DNA of 64,000 nucleotides from an uncultured Bacteroidales bacterium (lineage in GTDB: Bacteria; Bacteroidota; Bacteroidia; Bacteroidales; Paludibacteraceae). Positions within the stretch are counted from its first letter, which is position 1. Each line of letters begins with the position of its first letter. Below are positions 56,570 through 64,000 of the stretch, piece by piece. Location of the stretch: assembly GCA_902771935.1 (NCBI GenBank), contig CACXYM010000001.1, positions 55,242 through 119,241 on the forward strand. The letters are read 5' to 3'. The translations under genes were made by a program, and so were the position numbers. The notes beneath the pieces are model-generated. The model saw only the letters and a program-made list of their open reading frames with translations. It made no database searches and was not told the origin of the DNA.

Positions 56570-57582
56570 TGTATTCTTGCTCCCTTATACATCTTCTGAT
56601 AACCCTTGCTCACAACCGTATCGCCAACATGCAAACCCTCGGATACCAACACCCCATTTTCAACAAACGCGCCGATACGTATGGGAACACGCTCTACTCG
56701 GCCATTACGCACCACCCACACACTTTGTCCACTCTGCTGCGTTTGAACACAACTCGACGATATGATATACCCTTCTACGTTCTTGCTATTCGTCACAATG
56801 CGACATACCATTCCAGGAAGAAGTATATCTGTATTGGCCTTGGGGTCCAAAATAACCGTAACTTTATAAGTATGTGCCAAACGCGTGGCTACCAATGACT
56901 TCTCGTCCACTGTCGCATTAAACGATAAATCCAACGCAGGCAGACTGACTATCAAATTATCACCATGAAGCAAATGACCAATCTCATTCTCCGGCACAGT
57001 GAAACTGGCTTTCTTACCGGATAAATCAAGCAACGAGCCAATAGGCTGTCCTACATTCAAATGTTGACCTACTTCCACATCAAACAGGTTCACTACACCG
57101 GCTTGACTTGCACGCAATGTGCAGTCTTCATAACGCTTACGAGAAGAAATTACCATCGAACGCGCTTTGGACAAATTAGTCTCCATCTCTACCCACTTTA
57201 CATCACTCAAACCACCATTCTCATGTACAGGTTTTAGACGACGCCATGCATCTTCTGCCTGATTAAGCATGGCCTCTGCACTCTCAAGCATAGATTTAGC
57301 TTGCGTATTATCTACCGTAGCGATTACTTGACCCTCACGCACTTTTTGTCCGCTTTTAACCTGTAGACTGGTCAACTGACCGCCTAACGGAAACACTAGC
57401 GGAATATCTGCTTTTGCCAATATTTCACCTACATACACATTCGTTACAACTCCTGCTCCTTCAGACACTACTTCTATCTCAGCCGGAACTGGATTATCAC
57501 GCAAGGACGCATACTTGCTTTCTCGTTTGCAACCGGTAAGGCTCACTACCACGGCCAAAACGGCCAATAAAACTTTATTCAT
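56566..57582 (-). CDS. RND efflux periplasmic adaptor (membrane fusion protein), lipoprotein
   Basis: 338 residues; lipobox LTGC in MNKVLLAVLAVVVSLTGCKR. The lipoyl-like half (LTSLQVKSGQKVREGQVIATVDNTQAK), helical hairpin (MLNQAEDAWRRLKPV..LSKARSMV), second lipoyl half (GVVNLFDVEVGQHLNVGQPIGSL) and beta-barrel (VTVILDPKANTDILLPGMV) occur in order. It links pump and TolC channel. First gene of the efflux operon; promoter at 57643-57674. Confidence 0.95.
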   Translation of the reverse strand: MNKVLLAVLAVVVSLTGCKRESKYASLRDNPVPAEIEVVSEGAGVVTNVYVGEILAKADIPLVFPLGGQLTSLQVKSGQKVREGQVIATVDNTQAKSMLESAEAMLNQAEDAWRRLKPVHENGGLSDVKWVEMETNLSKARSMVISSRKRYEDCTLRASQAGVVNLFDVEVGQHLNVGQPIGSLLDLSGKKASFTVPENEIGHLLHGDNLIVSLPALDLSFNATVDEKSLVATRLAHTYKVTVILDPKANTDILLPGMVCRIVTNSKNVEGYIISSSCVQTQQSGQSVWVVRNGRVERVPIRIGAFVENGVLVSEGLHVGDTVVSKGYQKMYKGARIQ

Positions 57583-57642
57583 CTATTATTATAATATAAC
57601 GTTTACACCTGCGCATGTCACGTACGCGCACAAAATCCGCGA

Positions 57643-57674
57643 CAAAATTACAACATTTTTTTGGAACTGACAAA
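57643..57674 (-). promoter_or_regulatory. Promoter of the RND efflux operon
   Basis: Minus strand: TTTG (57674-57671), 20-bp spacer, TAATTTTG (57650-57643). Confidence 0.85.
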
Positions 57675-57699
57675 TTTTTTCTCCTTTTTTTGTAAGTTT

Positions 57700-57731
57700 C
57701 TTGCGCACACCAAATAATTGTTGTACCTTTG
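57700..57731 (+). promoter_or_regulatory. Promoter of the adenosine deaminase gene
   Basis: CTTG (57700-57703), 20-bp spacer, TACCTTTG (57724-57731). Divergent from the efflux promoter 25 bp away. It excludes the longer frame of the deaminase that starts at 57729. Confidence 0.8.
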
Positions 57732-57764
57732 CAGCCGATAACCACAATACGAAAGCCATACACC

Positions 57765-58763
57765 ATGATTAATGACTCTTCTTTTCCTGCGTGGATAGAC
57801 TTACATTTACATTTAGATGGTTCTATTTCTATCAAAACAGCGCGCAAACTGGCTGGGATGCAAAGCATCTATCTTCCTGAGTCGTCAGACGCACTCAAAC
57901 GCAAAATGTCCGTTATGGACGGATGCCGCGATCTCAATGATTATCTCAATCGCTTCCAACTGCCTATTTCGCTGCTGCATATCCGGGAAGCGCTCTATCT
58001 CTGCACTTATGAACTACTGGACGAACTATACGAGCAAGGGTTAAAATATGCCGAGATACGGTTTGCTCCACAACTCACTTATGCCACAGAGCTAACGCAG
58101 TACGATGCCGTTAAAATCGTACTCCGCGCCATAGAAGATGCACCCATTCCGTGCGGATTAATTTTGAGCATGATGAGAGGGGAAGATAATCATCCCTATA
58201 ATCTTATTACTATTGACGTGGCTAAGAAATTTCGTAACCAAGGCGTTGTTGCCGTTGATTTGGCAGGAGCAGAAGCCCTCTTTCCTACGCACACCTTCGC
58301 TGACGAATTTGCTGCCGCACGTGCCGCCAAAGTGCCTCTCATTATTCACGCGGGGGAAGCCGCCGGGGCACAAAGCGTACGCGAAGCCATTGAAGCCGGC
58401 GCTGTGCGTATAGGACATGGTGTGCGAGCGCTCGAAGACCCGGAAGTAATCCAACAGTTAGTGGAAAAGCACATCACCCTTGAGTTGTGCCCTACCAGCA
58501 ATCTCAACACAGGCATTTTTCCGTCTTATGAGGCTTATCCTTTACGCCAACTCATGGAAGCCGGCGTGCGTGTCTGCATTAACACGGACAATATGACGGT
58601 CAGTAACACAACCCTTCGCCAGGAGTGGCAGCATATGATTGATGCTTTCCAACTCTCTCCGGAAGAGATAAGGCAAATCGTCTATGACACTGTTGAGGCA
58701 TCATTCGCATCGGAAGAAGTCAAAAAATCTATACGACAGGACATAAAAAATGCGGCACTCTAA
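57765..58763 (+). CDS. add: Adenosine deaminase
   Basis: 332 residues from ATG 57765 (MINDSSFPAWIDLHLHLDGS). Metal site His-x-His in DLHLHLDGS; substrate and catalytic segments VPLIIHAGEAAGAQSVREAI (His and Glu), RIGHGVRAL (His), LELCPTSNLNTG and CINTDNMTVSNTTLRQEW (metal Asp). It converts adenosine or deoxyadenosine to inosine in purine salvage; family length 330-350. Single gene with its own promoter; its last codons lie within the arm of a bidirectional terminator. Confidence 0.95.
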   Translation: MINDSSFPAWIDLHLHLDGSISIKTARKLAGMQSIYLPESSDALKRKMSVMDGCRDLNDYLNRFQLPISLLHIREALYLCTYELLDELYEQGLKYAEIRFAPQLTYATELTQYDAVKIVLRAIEDAPIPCGLILSMMRGEDNHPYNLITIDVAKKFRNQGVVAVDLAGAEALFPTHTFADEFAAARAAKVPLIIHAGEAAGAQSVREAIEAGAVRIGHGVRALEDPEVIQQLVEKHITLELCPTSNLNTGIFPSYEAYPLRQLMEAGVRVCINTDNMTVSNTTLRQEWQHMIDAFQLSPEEIRQIVYDTVEASFASEEVKKSIRQDIKNAAL

Positions 58764-58777
58764 AATGCCGCATTTTT
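58745..58777. terminator. Bidirectional intrinsic terminator
   Basis: AAAAAATGCGGCA, CTCTAAAA, TGCCGCATTTTT. It includes the adenosine deaminase stop codon region and faces the convergent DUF4295 gene. Confidence 0.85.
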
Positions 58778-58795
58778 GTATCGTAAGCGTTCTGC

Positions 58796-58948
58796 TTATT
58801 TGAAATAAGCCAAAGCTTTTTCGTTCTCTACGATTTCCTCTTGGAAAAAATACGCTCCAGTCTTCGGTGATTTCACCATTTTGATGCATTTCGTGTGGTT
58901 ACGTCCTGCATTACCAGTTTGAAGAGTAGCGACCGCTTTCTTTGCCAT
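58796..58948 (-). CDS. DUF4295 small basic protein (ribosomal-operon companion)
   Basis: 50 residues: MAKKAVATLQTGNAGRNHTK, then CIKMVKSPKTGAYFFQEEIV and ENEKALAYFK. The sequence matches the DUF4295 family, which in Bacteroidota is nearly always placed directly after the genes for L28 and L33, as here (24 bp after rpmG). Basic and short, so a ribosome-related role is likely but unproven. TAA at 58796. Confidence 0.92.
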   Translation of the reverse strand: MAKKAVATLQTGNAGRNHTKCIKMVKSPKTGAYFFQEEIVENEKALAYFK

Positions 58949-58972
58949 AGTCTAAAACAATTTAGTGGTTAA

Positions 58973-59161
58973 TTACTTGATCTCTTTGTGGATGGTGTAC
59001 CGCTTCAAGATCGGATTATACTTCTTTAGTTCCAGACGATCAGGAGTGTTCTTACGGTTCTTAGTCGTGATGTAACGACTCGTACCGGGCATTCCGCTGG
59101 CTTTGTGTTCTGTGCACTCAAGAATTACTTGTACACGAGCTTCTTTTTGTTTCTTTGCCAT
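58973..59161 (-). CDS. rpmG: 50S ribosomal protein L33
   Basis: 62 residues, start ATG 59161 ([20 protein letters not shown]), with [20 protein letters not shown] and the C-terminal [13 protein letters not shown] typical of bL33. Only one Cys (in LECTEH) is present, so this is the zinc-free form. Second gene of the rpmB-rpmG-DUF4295 operon, 15 bp after rpmB. Confidence 0.96.
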   Translation of the reverse strand: MAKKQKEARVQVILECTEHKASGMPGTSRYITTKNRKNTPDRLELKKYNPILKRYTIHKEIK

Positions 59162-59176
59162 AACGTTTCCTCCTTT

Positions 59177-59416
59177 TTATTCGTAAAGATACCCTTTTTC
59201 GGCGGCTTGCTTTAGCGCTGCATCCAAACCGATTTTGTTAATTGTGCGTAGACCAGCAGCGCTAACATTTAAGCTGATCCAGCAGTCCTGTTCTACCCAG
59301 TAGAACTTTTTGTGGAACAAGTTCACATCGAAGCTGCGCTTTGTGTGGCGCTTCGAGTGCGAAACATTGCACCCCATCAAGGCTTTCTTGCCGGTAATTT
59401 GACAAATCTTTGACAT
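59177..59416 (-). CDS. rpmB: 50S ribosomal protein L28
   Basis: 79 residues from ATG 59416 ([20 protein letters not shown]); longer frames upstream lie in the leader. [20 protein letters not shown] and [20 protein letters not shown] are characteristic of bL28. The promoter is at 59549-59580, so the leader is about 125 nt, long enough for autoregulatory structure, none of which I can define. Confidence 0.96.
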   Translation of the reverse strand: MSKICQITGKKALMGCNVSHSKRHTKRSFDVNLFHKKFYWVEQDCWISLNVSAAGLRTINKIGLDAALKQAAEKGYLYE

Positions 59417-59548
59417 TTTTGTATATAATTTAAATTCATTTTCTACTGTAATTATCGCCCCCATTATTCCACGCACAATACCCAATAATTCAAACCTATA
59501 CACGCGTAATATTGGCTCATGCGAACCCATAAAACGCGAAAAATCGTG

Positions 59549-59580
59549 CAAAAATACTGCTTTTTTTTCATATGACCAAA
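59549..59580 (-). promoter_or_regulatory. Promoter of rpmB-rpmG-DUF4295
   Basis: Minus strand: TTTG (59580-59577), 20-bp spacer, TATTTTTG (59556-59549). The gap 59417-59729 holds only this and the divergent promoter. Confidence 0.85.
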
Positions 59581-59635
59581 TATTTTTTGCATTTTTTTGC
59601 TTTTTTTTCAAAAATAGCACTTACAGAGTAAGATT

Positions 59636-59668
59636 TTTGGCGTAACTGCAATATTTATTGTACCTTTG
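59636..59668 (+). promoter_or_regulatory. Promoter of the DUF5020-like gene
   Basis: TTTG (59636-59639), 21-bp spacer, TACCTTTG (59661-59668). Confidence 0.8.
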
Positions 59669-59729
59669 CACCGCATTTGCTAATTAACCGACAAAACGCG
59701 CCTGATTAATTAACCTAACGTCTATTATC

Positions 59730-60584
59730 ATGAAACGATTTTTCACCACTTCCATCATAACCTTATGCGCACTCAGCAGTTTCGCTGTTGATGCCGACAT
59801 CCAGGTTTTTTATGATTTTGGTTCACTCGGAACAGCCTGTGCTAACCAACGCTCCAATCGTGTTACGACTACCGTTGAGCTTTTCCATCCCGATGCTTGG
59901 GGGTCAACGTTCTTTTTCTTTGATATGGATTACAGCATTAACAGGTCCAACGACAATCCGCAGGACCCTAAGAATGCTCCGTTCGGTACTTATTGGGAGA
60001 TTACACGTTCCTTTAATTTCTGGCAACAGACCAAGGCTAAAGACCTCTCTGTCCATTTAGAGTACAACGGAGGATTGGGTATCTTTGGCGGCAAAGTGGT
60101 ACAAGGTGGATATGGTATCAATCACGCCGTCCTTGTAGGACCGGAGTATTTTCTGCATACTGCAGACTATAAGAACACGTTTACTATCCAGTTGCTCTTT
60201 AAGTACATTGCAGATGAGTATAACATGTGGCAATTTAAATCCAACGGGCAGTGGAAGAACCAGAAAGGCAACCAGATTCCGCTACAGTTTACGTTTGTTT
60301 GGGCGTGTCGCGACTTCTGTACGGCTCCGGGACTTACTTTCTCCGGCTTCGCAGATATATGGGGTCAGAAACTGAATGTTTTTGATCGCAAGCACAACAC
60401 CTACACCGACCCTACCAAGCAATCATTTGTCTTTATTTCCGAACCACAATTGTGGTATAGTATCGGACAATGGTTTAAGTGCCCAAACCTCTGTATCGGC
60501 ACGGAGATAGAATTCAGTTATAACTTTGGAGGCAAGGGTTTCATGTGCAATCCTTGTCTCGGAATAAGATGGAATTTTCTATAA
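59730..60584 (+). CDS. DUF5020-like outer-membrane beta-barrel (Tsx-type channel-like)
   Basis: 284 residues; signal peptide MKRFFTTSIITLCALSSFAV. The mature chain alternates polar and aromatic residues as in a beta-barrel and opens with DIQVFYDFGSLGTACANQRS; EYNGGLGIFGG, GPEYFLHTADYKNTFTIQLL and the C-terminal GIRWNFL ending in Leu after aromatic residues fit an outer-membrane protein. The pattern corresponds to the Bacteroidota DUF5020 family, whose members resemble nucleoside-specific Tsx channels. Nearby adenosine deaminase would suit a nucleoside channel, though the genes are not in one operon. Confidence 0.8.
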   Translation: MKRFFTTSIITLCALSSFAVDADIQVFYDFGSLGTACANQRSNRVTTTVELFHPDAWGSTFFFFDMDYSINRSNDNPQDPKNAPFGTYWEITRSFNFWQQTKAKDLSVHLEYNGGLGIFGGKVVQGGYGINHAVLVGPEYFLHTADYKNTFTIQLLFKYIADEYNMWQFKSNGQWKNQKGNQIPLQFTFVWACRDFCTAPGLTFSGFADIWGQKLNVFDRKHNTYTDPTKQSFVFISEPQLWYSIGQWFKCPNLCIGTEIEFSYNFGGKGFMCNPCLGIRWNFL

Positions 60585-60597
60585 TTATGTAAATTTA

Positions 60598-60629
60598 TTT
60601 GCACATGTCAAATAATTGTTGTACTTTTG
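60598..60629 (+). promoter_or_regulatory. Promoter of the lipoprotein/radical SAM pair
   Basis: TTTG (60598-60601), 20-bp spacer, TACTTTTG (60622-60629), 24 bp before the ATG at 60654. Confidence 0.85.
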
Positions 60630-60653
60630 CAGCGCTAAACAAATACATTGGTT

Positions 60654-60923
60654 ATGAAAAAGAAAGCATTGACCTTTATTAATCTTATTTTAGGTGTATT
60701 GGCAACTATCTTTGCGGGTTGTCATGCTCAGAAGAAAGTTGCTCCTGAGCCAGAGCCTGTTTGTATGTATGGAGGCCCGGGTCAGATGGGCGAACTTACT
60801 GTGCGTCAGGACAGTACTATGGAGAGCGAAGCTGTTGTAGCAGAAGAAGACAAGGTGCAATCGCAGGAGGTTTCTCCGGCAGAAAGACCACGTCCAGTTA
60901 AGTACGGTCCGCGGCCGCAATAA
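60654..60923 (+). CDS. Radical-SAM-associated putative lipoprotein (rSAM/lipoprotein system, short form)
   Basis: 89 residues from ATG 60654 (MKKKALTFINLILGVLATIF, lipobox AGC with Cys23). The mature part opens HAQKKVAPEPEPVCMYGGPG; the Cys-Met-Tyr-Gly segment after the lipid anchor matches the lipoprotein member of the Bacteroidota rSAM/lipoprotein system. Usual members have a longer C-terminal domain; here only an acidic then Pro-rich tail follows (EEDKVQSQEVSPAERPRPVK), so this is a shortened version. The stop codon TAA overlaps the start of the radical SAM gene by one base. It is the probable substrate of that enzyme; the modification is unknown. Confidence 0.75.
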   Translation: MKKKALTFINLILGVLATIFAGCHAQKKVAPEPEPVCMYGGPGQMGELTVRQDSTMESEAVVAEEDKVQSQEVSPAERPRPVKYGPRPQ

Positions 60924-62005
60924 TGATGAAGTTGCGTCTCCGTATTGCGCTGGAGTTAGAACGACTACGACGCAATAATCTCAAGCAGTTACACCCCTTG
61001 AGGCAACTCTTCTGGGAGAGTACATTACGCTGCAATGTGCATTGTCTGCATTGTGGAAGTGATTGTATTTCCTCTGTCTCACAGCCAGATATGCCGGCAG
61101 AAGACTTCCTCAAAGTCATAGACGAGGAAGTGACTCCGCATGTCAATCCGCGCGACGTGCTGATTATTATCTCCGGCGGTGAACCGACGATGCGCAAAGA
61201 CTTACCTGAGATAGGCCGTCAGTTGAAGAGACGTGGTTATCCGTGGGGAATGGTTACCAATGGTGTAGCGATGACGCCTACTCTTTTCCGCGAACTGCGC
61301 CAAGCAGGTTTGCGCTCGCTCGCTATCAGTCTTGACGGATTGGAAGAGGACCATAAGTGGTTGCGCCAATCGCCATTAGCCTACGAAGGCGCATGCCGTA
61401 CTATTCGTCTCGCCGCTGCAGAGAAAGGACTAATCTGGGACGTTGTAACCTGCGTCACAAGACGAAGTATCGAGCACTTAGACCAAATACGTGACTTAGT
61501 CAAATCGCTCGGCGTGCAGTACTGGCGCATTTTCGGTATAGACCCGATGGGACGCGCTGCTACTAATCCTGAGCTTGTGCTCAACGACGATGAGTTCAAA
61601 ACGTTGATTCAGTTCATTCGCGACGAGCGCATCAAGACCCAGAATGGCGAACAGAACCTTTTTGTTTCTTATTCGTGCGAGGGTTTCTTAGGCGATTACG
61701 AGGGAGAAGTGCGCGATTATTTATACCAATGTTCTGCCGGCGTAACGGTAGCTTCTATCTTAGTGGACGGGCACATTTCCGCTTGCACGTCGATTCGCGG
61801 TAAGTACTACCAAGGCAATATCTATAAGGATCATTTCTGGGAGGTATGGGAAAACGGCTTCAAGGATTATCGTGACCGCAGTTGGATGAAAAAACAGGAA
61901 CCATGCGATTCCTGTTCATTCTTCCGTTACTGTGAAGGTAATGGTATGCATCTTCGTCGTGAGGATGGCTCGCTGATGCTCTGCCACCTGCACAGACTCC
62001 AATAA
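60923..62005 (+). CDS. Radical SAM/SPASM protein of the rSAM/lipoprotein system
   Basis: 360 residues. The radical SAM cluster is Cys-x3-Cys-x2-Cys in STLRCNVHCLHCGSDC (about 34-49); IISGGEPTMRKDLPEIGRQL is the SAM-binding GGE motif. The SPASM-like C-terminus has CSAGVTVASILVDGHISACT, then CDSCSFFRYCEGNGMHLR, giving ligands for extra iron-sulfur clusters. The N-terminus is a basic helix (KLRLRIALELERLRRNN). This combination is the enzyme of the Bacteroidota rSAM/lipoprotein pair (the family I recall as TIGR04133). Cytoplasmic; would modify the lipoprotein precursor before export. The following heptamer array starts with its stop codon. Confidence 0.88.
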   Translation: MMKLRLRIALELERLRRNNLKQLHPLRQLFWESTLRCNVHCLHCGSDCISSVSQPDMPAEDFLKVIDEEVTPHVNPRDVLIIISGGEPTMRKDLPEIGRQLKRRGYPWGMVTNGVAMTPTLFRELRQAGLRSLAISLDGLEEDHKWLRQSPLAYEGACRTIRLAAAEKGLIWDVVTCVTRRSIEHLDQIRDLVKSLGVQYWRIFGIDPMGRAATNPELVLNDDEFKTLIQFIRDERIKTQNGEQNLFVSYSCEGFLGDYEGEVRDYLYQCSAGVTVASILVDGHISACTSIRGKYYQGNIYKDHFWEVWENGFKDYRDRSWMKKQEPCDSCSFFRYCEGNGMHLRREDGSLMLCHLHRLQ

Positions 62006-62051
62006 CAAAGTACAAAGGACCAATTACAAAGTACAAAGTACAAATAAAAAA
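62003..62051 (+). repeat. Heptamer array starting at the stop codon of the radical SAM gene
   Basis: TAACAAA, GTACAAA, GGACCAA, TTACAAA, GTACAAA, GTACAAA, TAAAAAA. The first three bases are the stop codon and the last unit merges into the arm of the terminator. Confidence 0.9.
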
Positions 62052-62073
62052 AGTGCGGTTTCCCGCACTTTTT
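62045..62073. terminator. Bidirectional intrinsic terminator between the radical SAM gene and dnaK
   Basis: AAAAAAAGTGCGG, TTTC, CCGCACTTTTTT. Convergent genes on both sides. Confidence 0.9.
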
Positions 62074-62076
62074 TAT

Positions 62077-63987
62077 TTACTTCACTTCTTCGAAGTCAAC
62101 GTCCTCCGCATCTTTGGAGTCGGTTTGTCCGTTGTCCGTAGGACCTTGTTGCGGACCGGCTTGTGCGCCTCCTTGTTGTGCGTTAGCTGCGTTGTACATC
62201 TCTTGTGATGCAGCTTGGAAAGCAGTCATCAGTTCGTTGTTATAACGCTCGCACGCGTCGGCATCTTTCTTCTCGTAAGCCTCTTTGAGGTTTTTGAGTG
62301 CTTCTTCGATTGGAGCTTTCTTGTCAGCCGGAATCTTATCGCCCAGTTCGGACAGTTGTTTCTCGGTTTGGAAGATGGTAGCGTCAGCCTTATTGAGTTT
62401 GTCAGCACGCTCTTTCTCGCGTTTATCTGCTTCGGCATTTGCTTCTGCTTCGGCTTTCATACGTTTGATTTCGTCGTCTGACAGCCCGCTGGAGGCCTCG
62501 ATACGAATCTTTTGTTCCTTGCCGGTTGCTTTATCCTTAGCGGTTACGTTGAGGATACCGTTGGCGTCGATATCGAAAGTCACTTCGATTTGTGGTTCGC
62601 CACGTCTTGCCGGCATGATACCGTCGAGGTGGAAGATACCTATTTGTTTATTCTGTGCAGCCATCGGGCGTTCGCCTTGCAGCACTTTGATTTCAACAGA
62701 AGGTTGATTATCCACTGCGGTAGTGAAGGTTTCGGTTTTCTTGGTCGGGATAGTGGTGTTTGCCTCAATCATCTTGGTCATCACGCCGCCCATAGTCTCG
62801 ATACCGAGGCTCAGCGGAGTTACATCCAACAGGAGGACATCTTTCACTTCGCCGGTAAGTACACCGCCTTGGATGGCAGCACCGATAGCCACTACTTCGT
62901 CCGGGTTAACTCCTTTAGACGGAGCCTTGCCGAAGAATTTCTGTACGGCGTCTTGGATAGCCGGGATACGGGTTGAGCCACCTACCAGAATAATCTCGTC
63001 GATATCGGAGGTACTTAGTCCTGCGCTTTGCAGACAAGTACGACATGGAGCGATAGTCTTTTGGATAAGGTCGTCAATCAGTTGCTCGAACTTAGCACGT
63101 GTCAAGGTCTTAACCAAGTGTGCCGGAACGCCGTTAACAGGCATGATATACGGCAAGTTGATTTCGGTAGAAGTAGTGTTAGAGAGCTCAATCTTAGCTT
63201 TCTCTGCAGCCTCTTTAAGACGTTGCATAGCCATCGGGTCTTTGCTCAAGTCAGCGCCGCCGTTATCTTTCTTGAACTCGTCAACGAGCCATTCGATGAT
63301 ACGATGGTCGAAGTCATCACCACCAAGGTGGGTATCACCTGCAGTAGCTTTTACTTCGAAGACGCCGTCGCCTAATTCAAGGATAGATACATCGTGTGTA
63401 CCACCACCGCAGTCGAATACGACAATCTTCATATCCTTATTGCTCTTGTCGAGGCCATAAGCCAGGGCAGCAGCAGTCGGTTCGTTCACGATACGACGTA
63501 CGTTCAGTCCTGCGATCTCGCCGGCTTCTTTGGTAGCCTGACGTTGGCTATCGTTGAAGTAAGCAGGTACGGTAATAACTGCGTCGGTTACTTCTGTGCC
63601 GAGGTAGTCCTCAGCGGTTTTCTTCATCTTTTGAAGGATGATAGCACTAATCTCTTGCGGAGTATAGAGACGTCCGTCAATGTCCACACGCGGAGTGTTG
63701 TTATCGCCTTTAACTACTTTATAAGGTACGCGAGCGATTTCGCCTGACAGACGGTCGTAGGTCTCACCCATGAAACGTTTAATCGAATAAACGGTCTTGG
63801 TCGGGTTCGTGATAGCTTGACGTTTAGCAGGGTCACCTACTTTACGCTCACCACCTTCTACGAAACCTATTACAGACGGGGTCGTACGTTTACCTTCAGA
63901 GTTGGTAATAACGATCGGCTCATTGCCTTCCATCACTGCTACGCAGGAGTTCGTTGTTCCTAAGTCAATTCCAATAATTTTGCTCAT
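62077..63987 (-). CDS. dnaK: Hsp70 chaperone DnaK
   Basis: 636 residues. The ATPase domain begins [52 protein letters not shown] (DnaK usually has DLGGGT; here Cys-Gly-Gly-Gly-Thr) and [13 protein letters not shown] follow. The substrate domain starts [20 protein letters not shown], and the protein ends in a Gly/Gln-rich tail and [11 protein letters not shown], the EEVD-like end. It folds nascent and stressed proteins with DnaJ and GrpE. The upstream region beyond 64000 is not visible, so its heat-shock promoter cannot be judged. Confidence 0.97.
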   Translation of the reverse strand: MSKIIGIDLGTTNSCVAVMEGNEPIVITNSEGKRTTPSVIGFVEGGERKVGDPAKRQAITNPTKTVYSIKRFMGETYDRLSGEIARVPYKVVKGDNNTPRVDIDGRLYTPQEISAIILQKMKKTAEDYLGTEVTDAVITVPAYFNDSQRQATKEAGEIAGLNVRRIVNEPTAAALAYGLDKSNKDMKIVVFDCGGGTHDVSILELGDGVFEVKATAGDTHLGGDDFDHRIIEWLVDEFKKDNGGADLSKDPMAMQRLKEAAEKAKIELSNTTSTEINLPYIMPVNGVPAHLVKTLTRAKFEQLIDDLIQKTIAPCRTCLQSAGLSTSDIDEIILVGGSTRIPAIQDAVQKFFGKAPSKGVNPDEVVAIGAAIQGGVLTGEVKDVLLLDVTPLSLGIETMGGVMTKMIEANTTIPTKKTETFTTAVDNQPSVEIKVLQGERPMAAQNKQIGIFHLDGIMPARRGEPQIEVTFDIDANGILNVTAKDKATGKEQKIRIEASSGLSDDEIKRMKAEAEANAEADKREKERADKLNKADATIFQTEKQLSELGDKIPADKKAPIEEALKNLKEAYEKKDADACERYNNELMTAFQAASQEMYNAANAQQGGAQAGPQQGPTDNGQTDSKDAEDVDFEEVK

Positions 63988-64000
63988 AATTGTATGTTTT

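Noticed and set aside
57729-57764. Upstream start for adenosine deaminase
   Set aside because: The TTG start is within the -7 box of the promoter; ATG 57765 directly precedes the conserved region.

Overview
The window looks like a chromosomal segment of an uncultured Bacteroidales bacterium (Bacteroidota), probably a host-associated anaerobe. Reasons: at least fifteen promoters match the Bacteroidota pattern TTTG (or CTTG), about 20 bp, then TAnnTTTG; there are several type IX secretion (T9SS) style surface proteins, BspA-like leucine-rich repeat proteins and InlB-type repeats; and typical Bacteroidota families are present (DUF4295, DUF5020-like barrel, VirE/DUF3987 protein, RhuM, rSAM/lipoprotein pair, Bacteroidota-type SerA and carboxyltransferase subunit). 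The family-level assignment is not certain.

Layout. 1-18.3 kb is one long minus-strand run: a giant IgGFc-binding-type surface protein (cut by the left edge), a PagL-like lipid A deacylase homologue, an unknown helical protein, a dolichol-phosphate-mannose-synthase-like glycosyltransferase, an MscS channel, an M3 peptidase lipoprotein, a T9SS type B surface protein, serA, serC, a biotin-dependent carboxyltransferase subunit, and two secreted proteins sharing an unusual short C-terminus. 18.7-20.5 kb carries umuD-umuC on the plus strand. 20.5-35.1 kb is accessory: repeat-rich non-coding DNA, a broken small gene, small unknown genes, a 5'-deoxyribonucleotidase, RhuM, a VirE/DUF3987 module, and an MmeI-like type IIG restriction-modification enzyme with two unrecognised downstream genes. 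35.2-64 kb is mostly core: gltX, RecQ, M20 peptidase, an operon with two GH13 lipoproteins and a sodium symporter, RNase G, a bS22-like basic peptide, HU, MutY, a BspA-like protein, a nucleotidyltransferase, a lipid kinase, an RND efflux operon, adenosine deaminase, DUF4295-L33-L28, an outer-membrane barrel, a radical-SAM/lipoprotein pair and DnaK.

The most unusual features are two classes of short tandem repeat. (1) 11-bp (one helical turn) arrays at 3006-3060, 18554-18608 and 50079-50220, each lying 50-60 bp upstream of the -33 box of a well-formed promoter. (2) Heptamer (7-bp) arrays whose unit differs from locus to locus but whose architecture is constant (about 5-8 units). They sit in frame inside conserved enzymes (gltX twice, recQ, an M20 peptidase, a VirE protein, a nucleotidyltransferase) or exactly at gene ends (the umuD/umuC junction, the stop codon of the radical SAM gene, the stop codon of a small unknown gene). 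A third family, made of GCGAAGC/GCGCAGC mini-hairpins, is also carried in frame in the nucleotidyltransferase.

Other points: three secreted proteins end in the same roughly 36-residue tail, which looks like the motifs of a T9SS sorting tail in swapped order; a perfect promoter and an intrinsic terminator bracket a roughly 400-nt transcript of unknown nature; and the type IIG enzyme with its two partners is the best candidate for an uncharacterised defence locus. No tRNA, rRNA, CRISPR array or intact transposase was seen.
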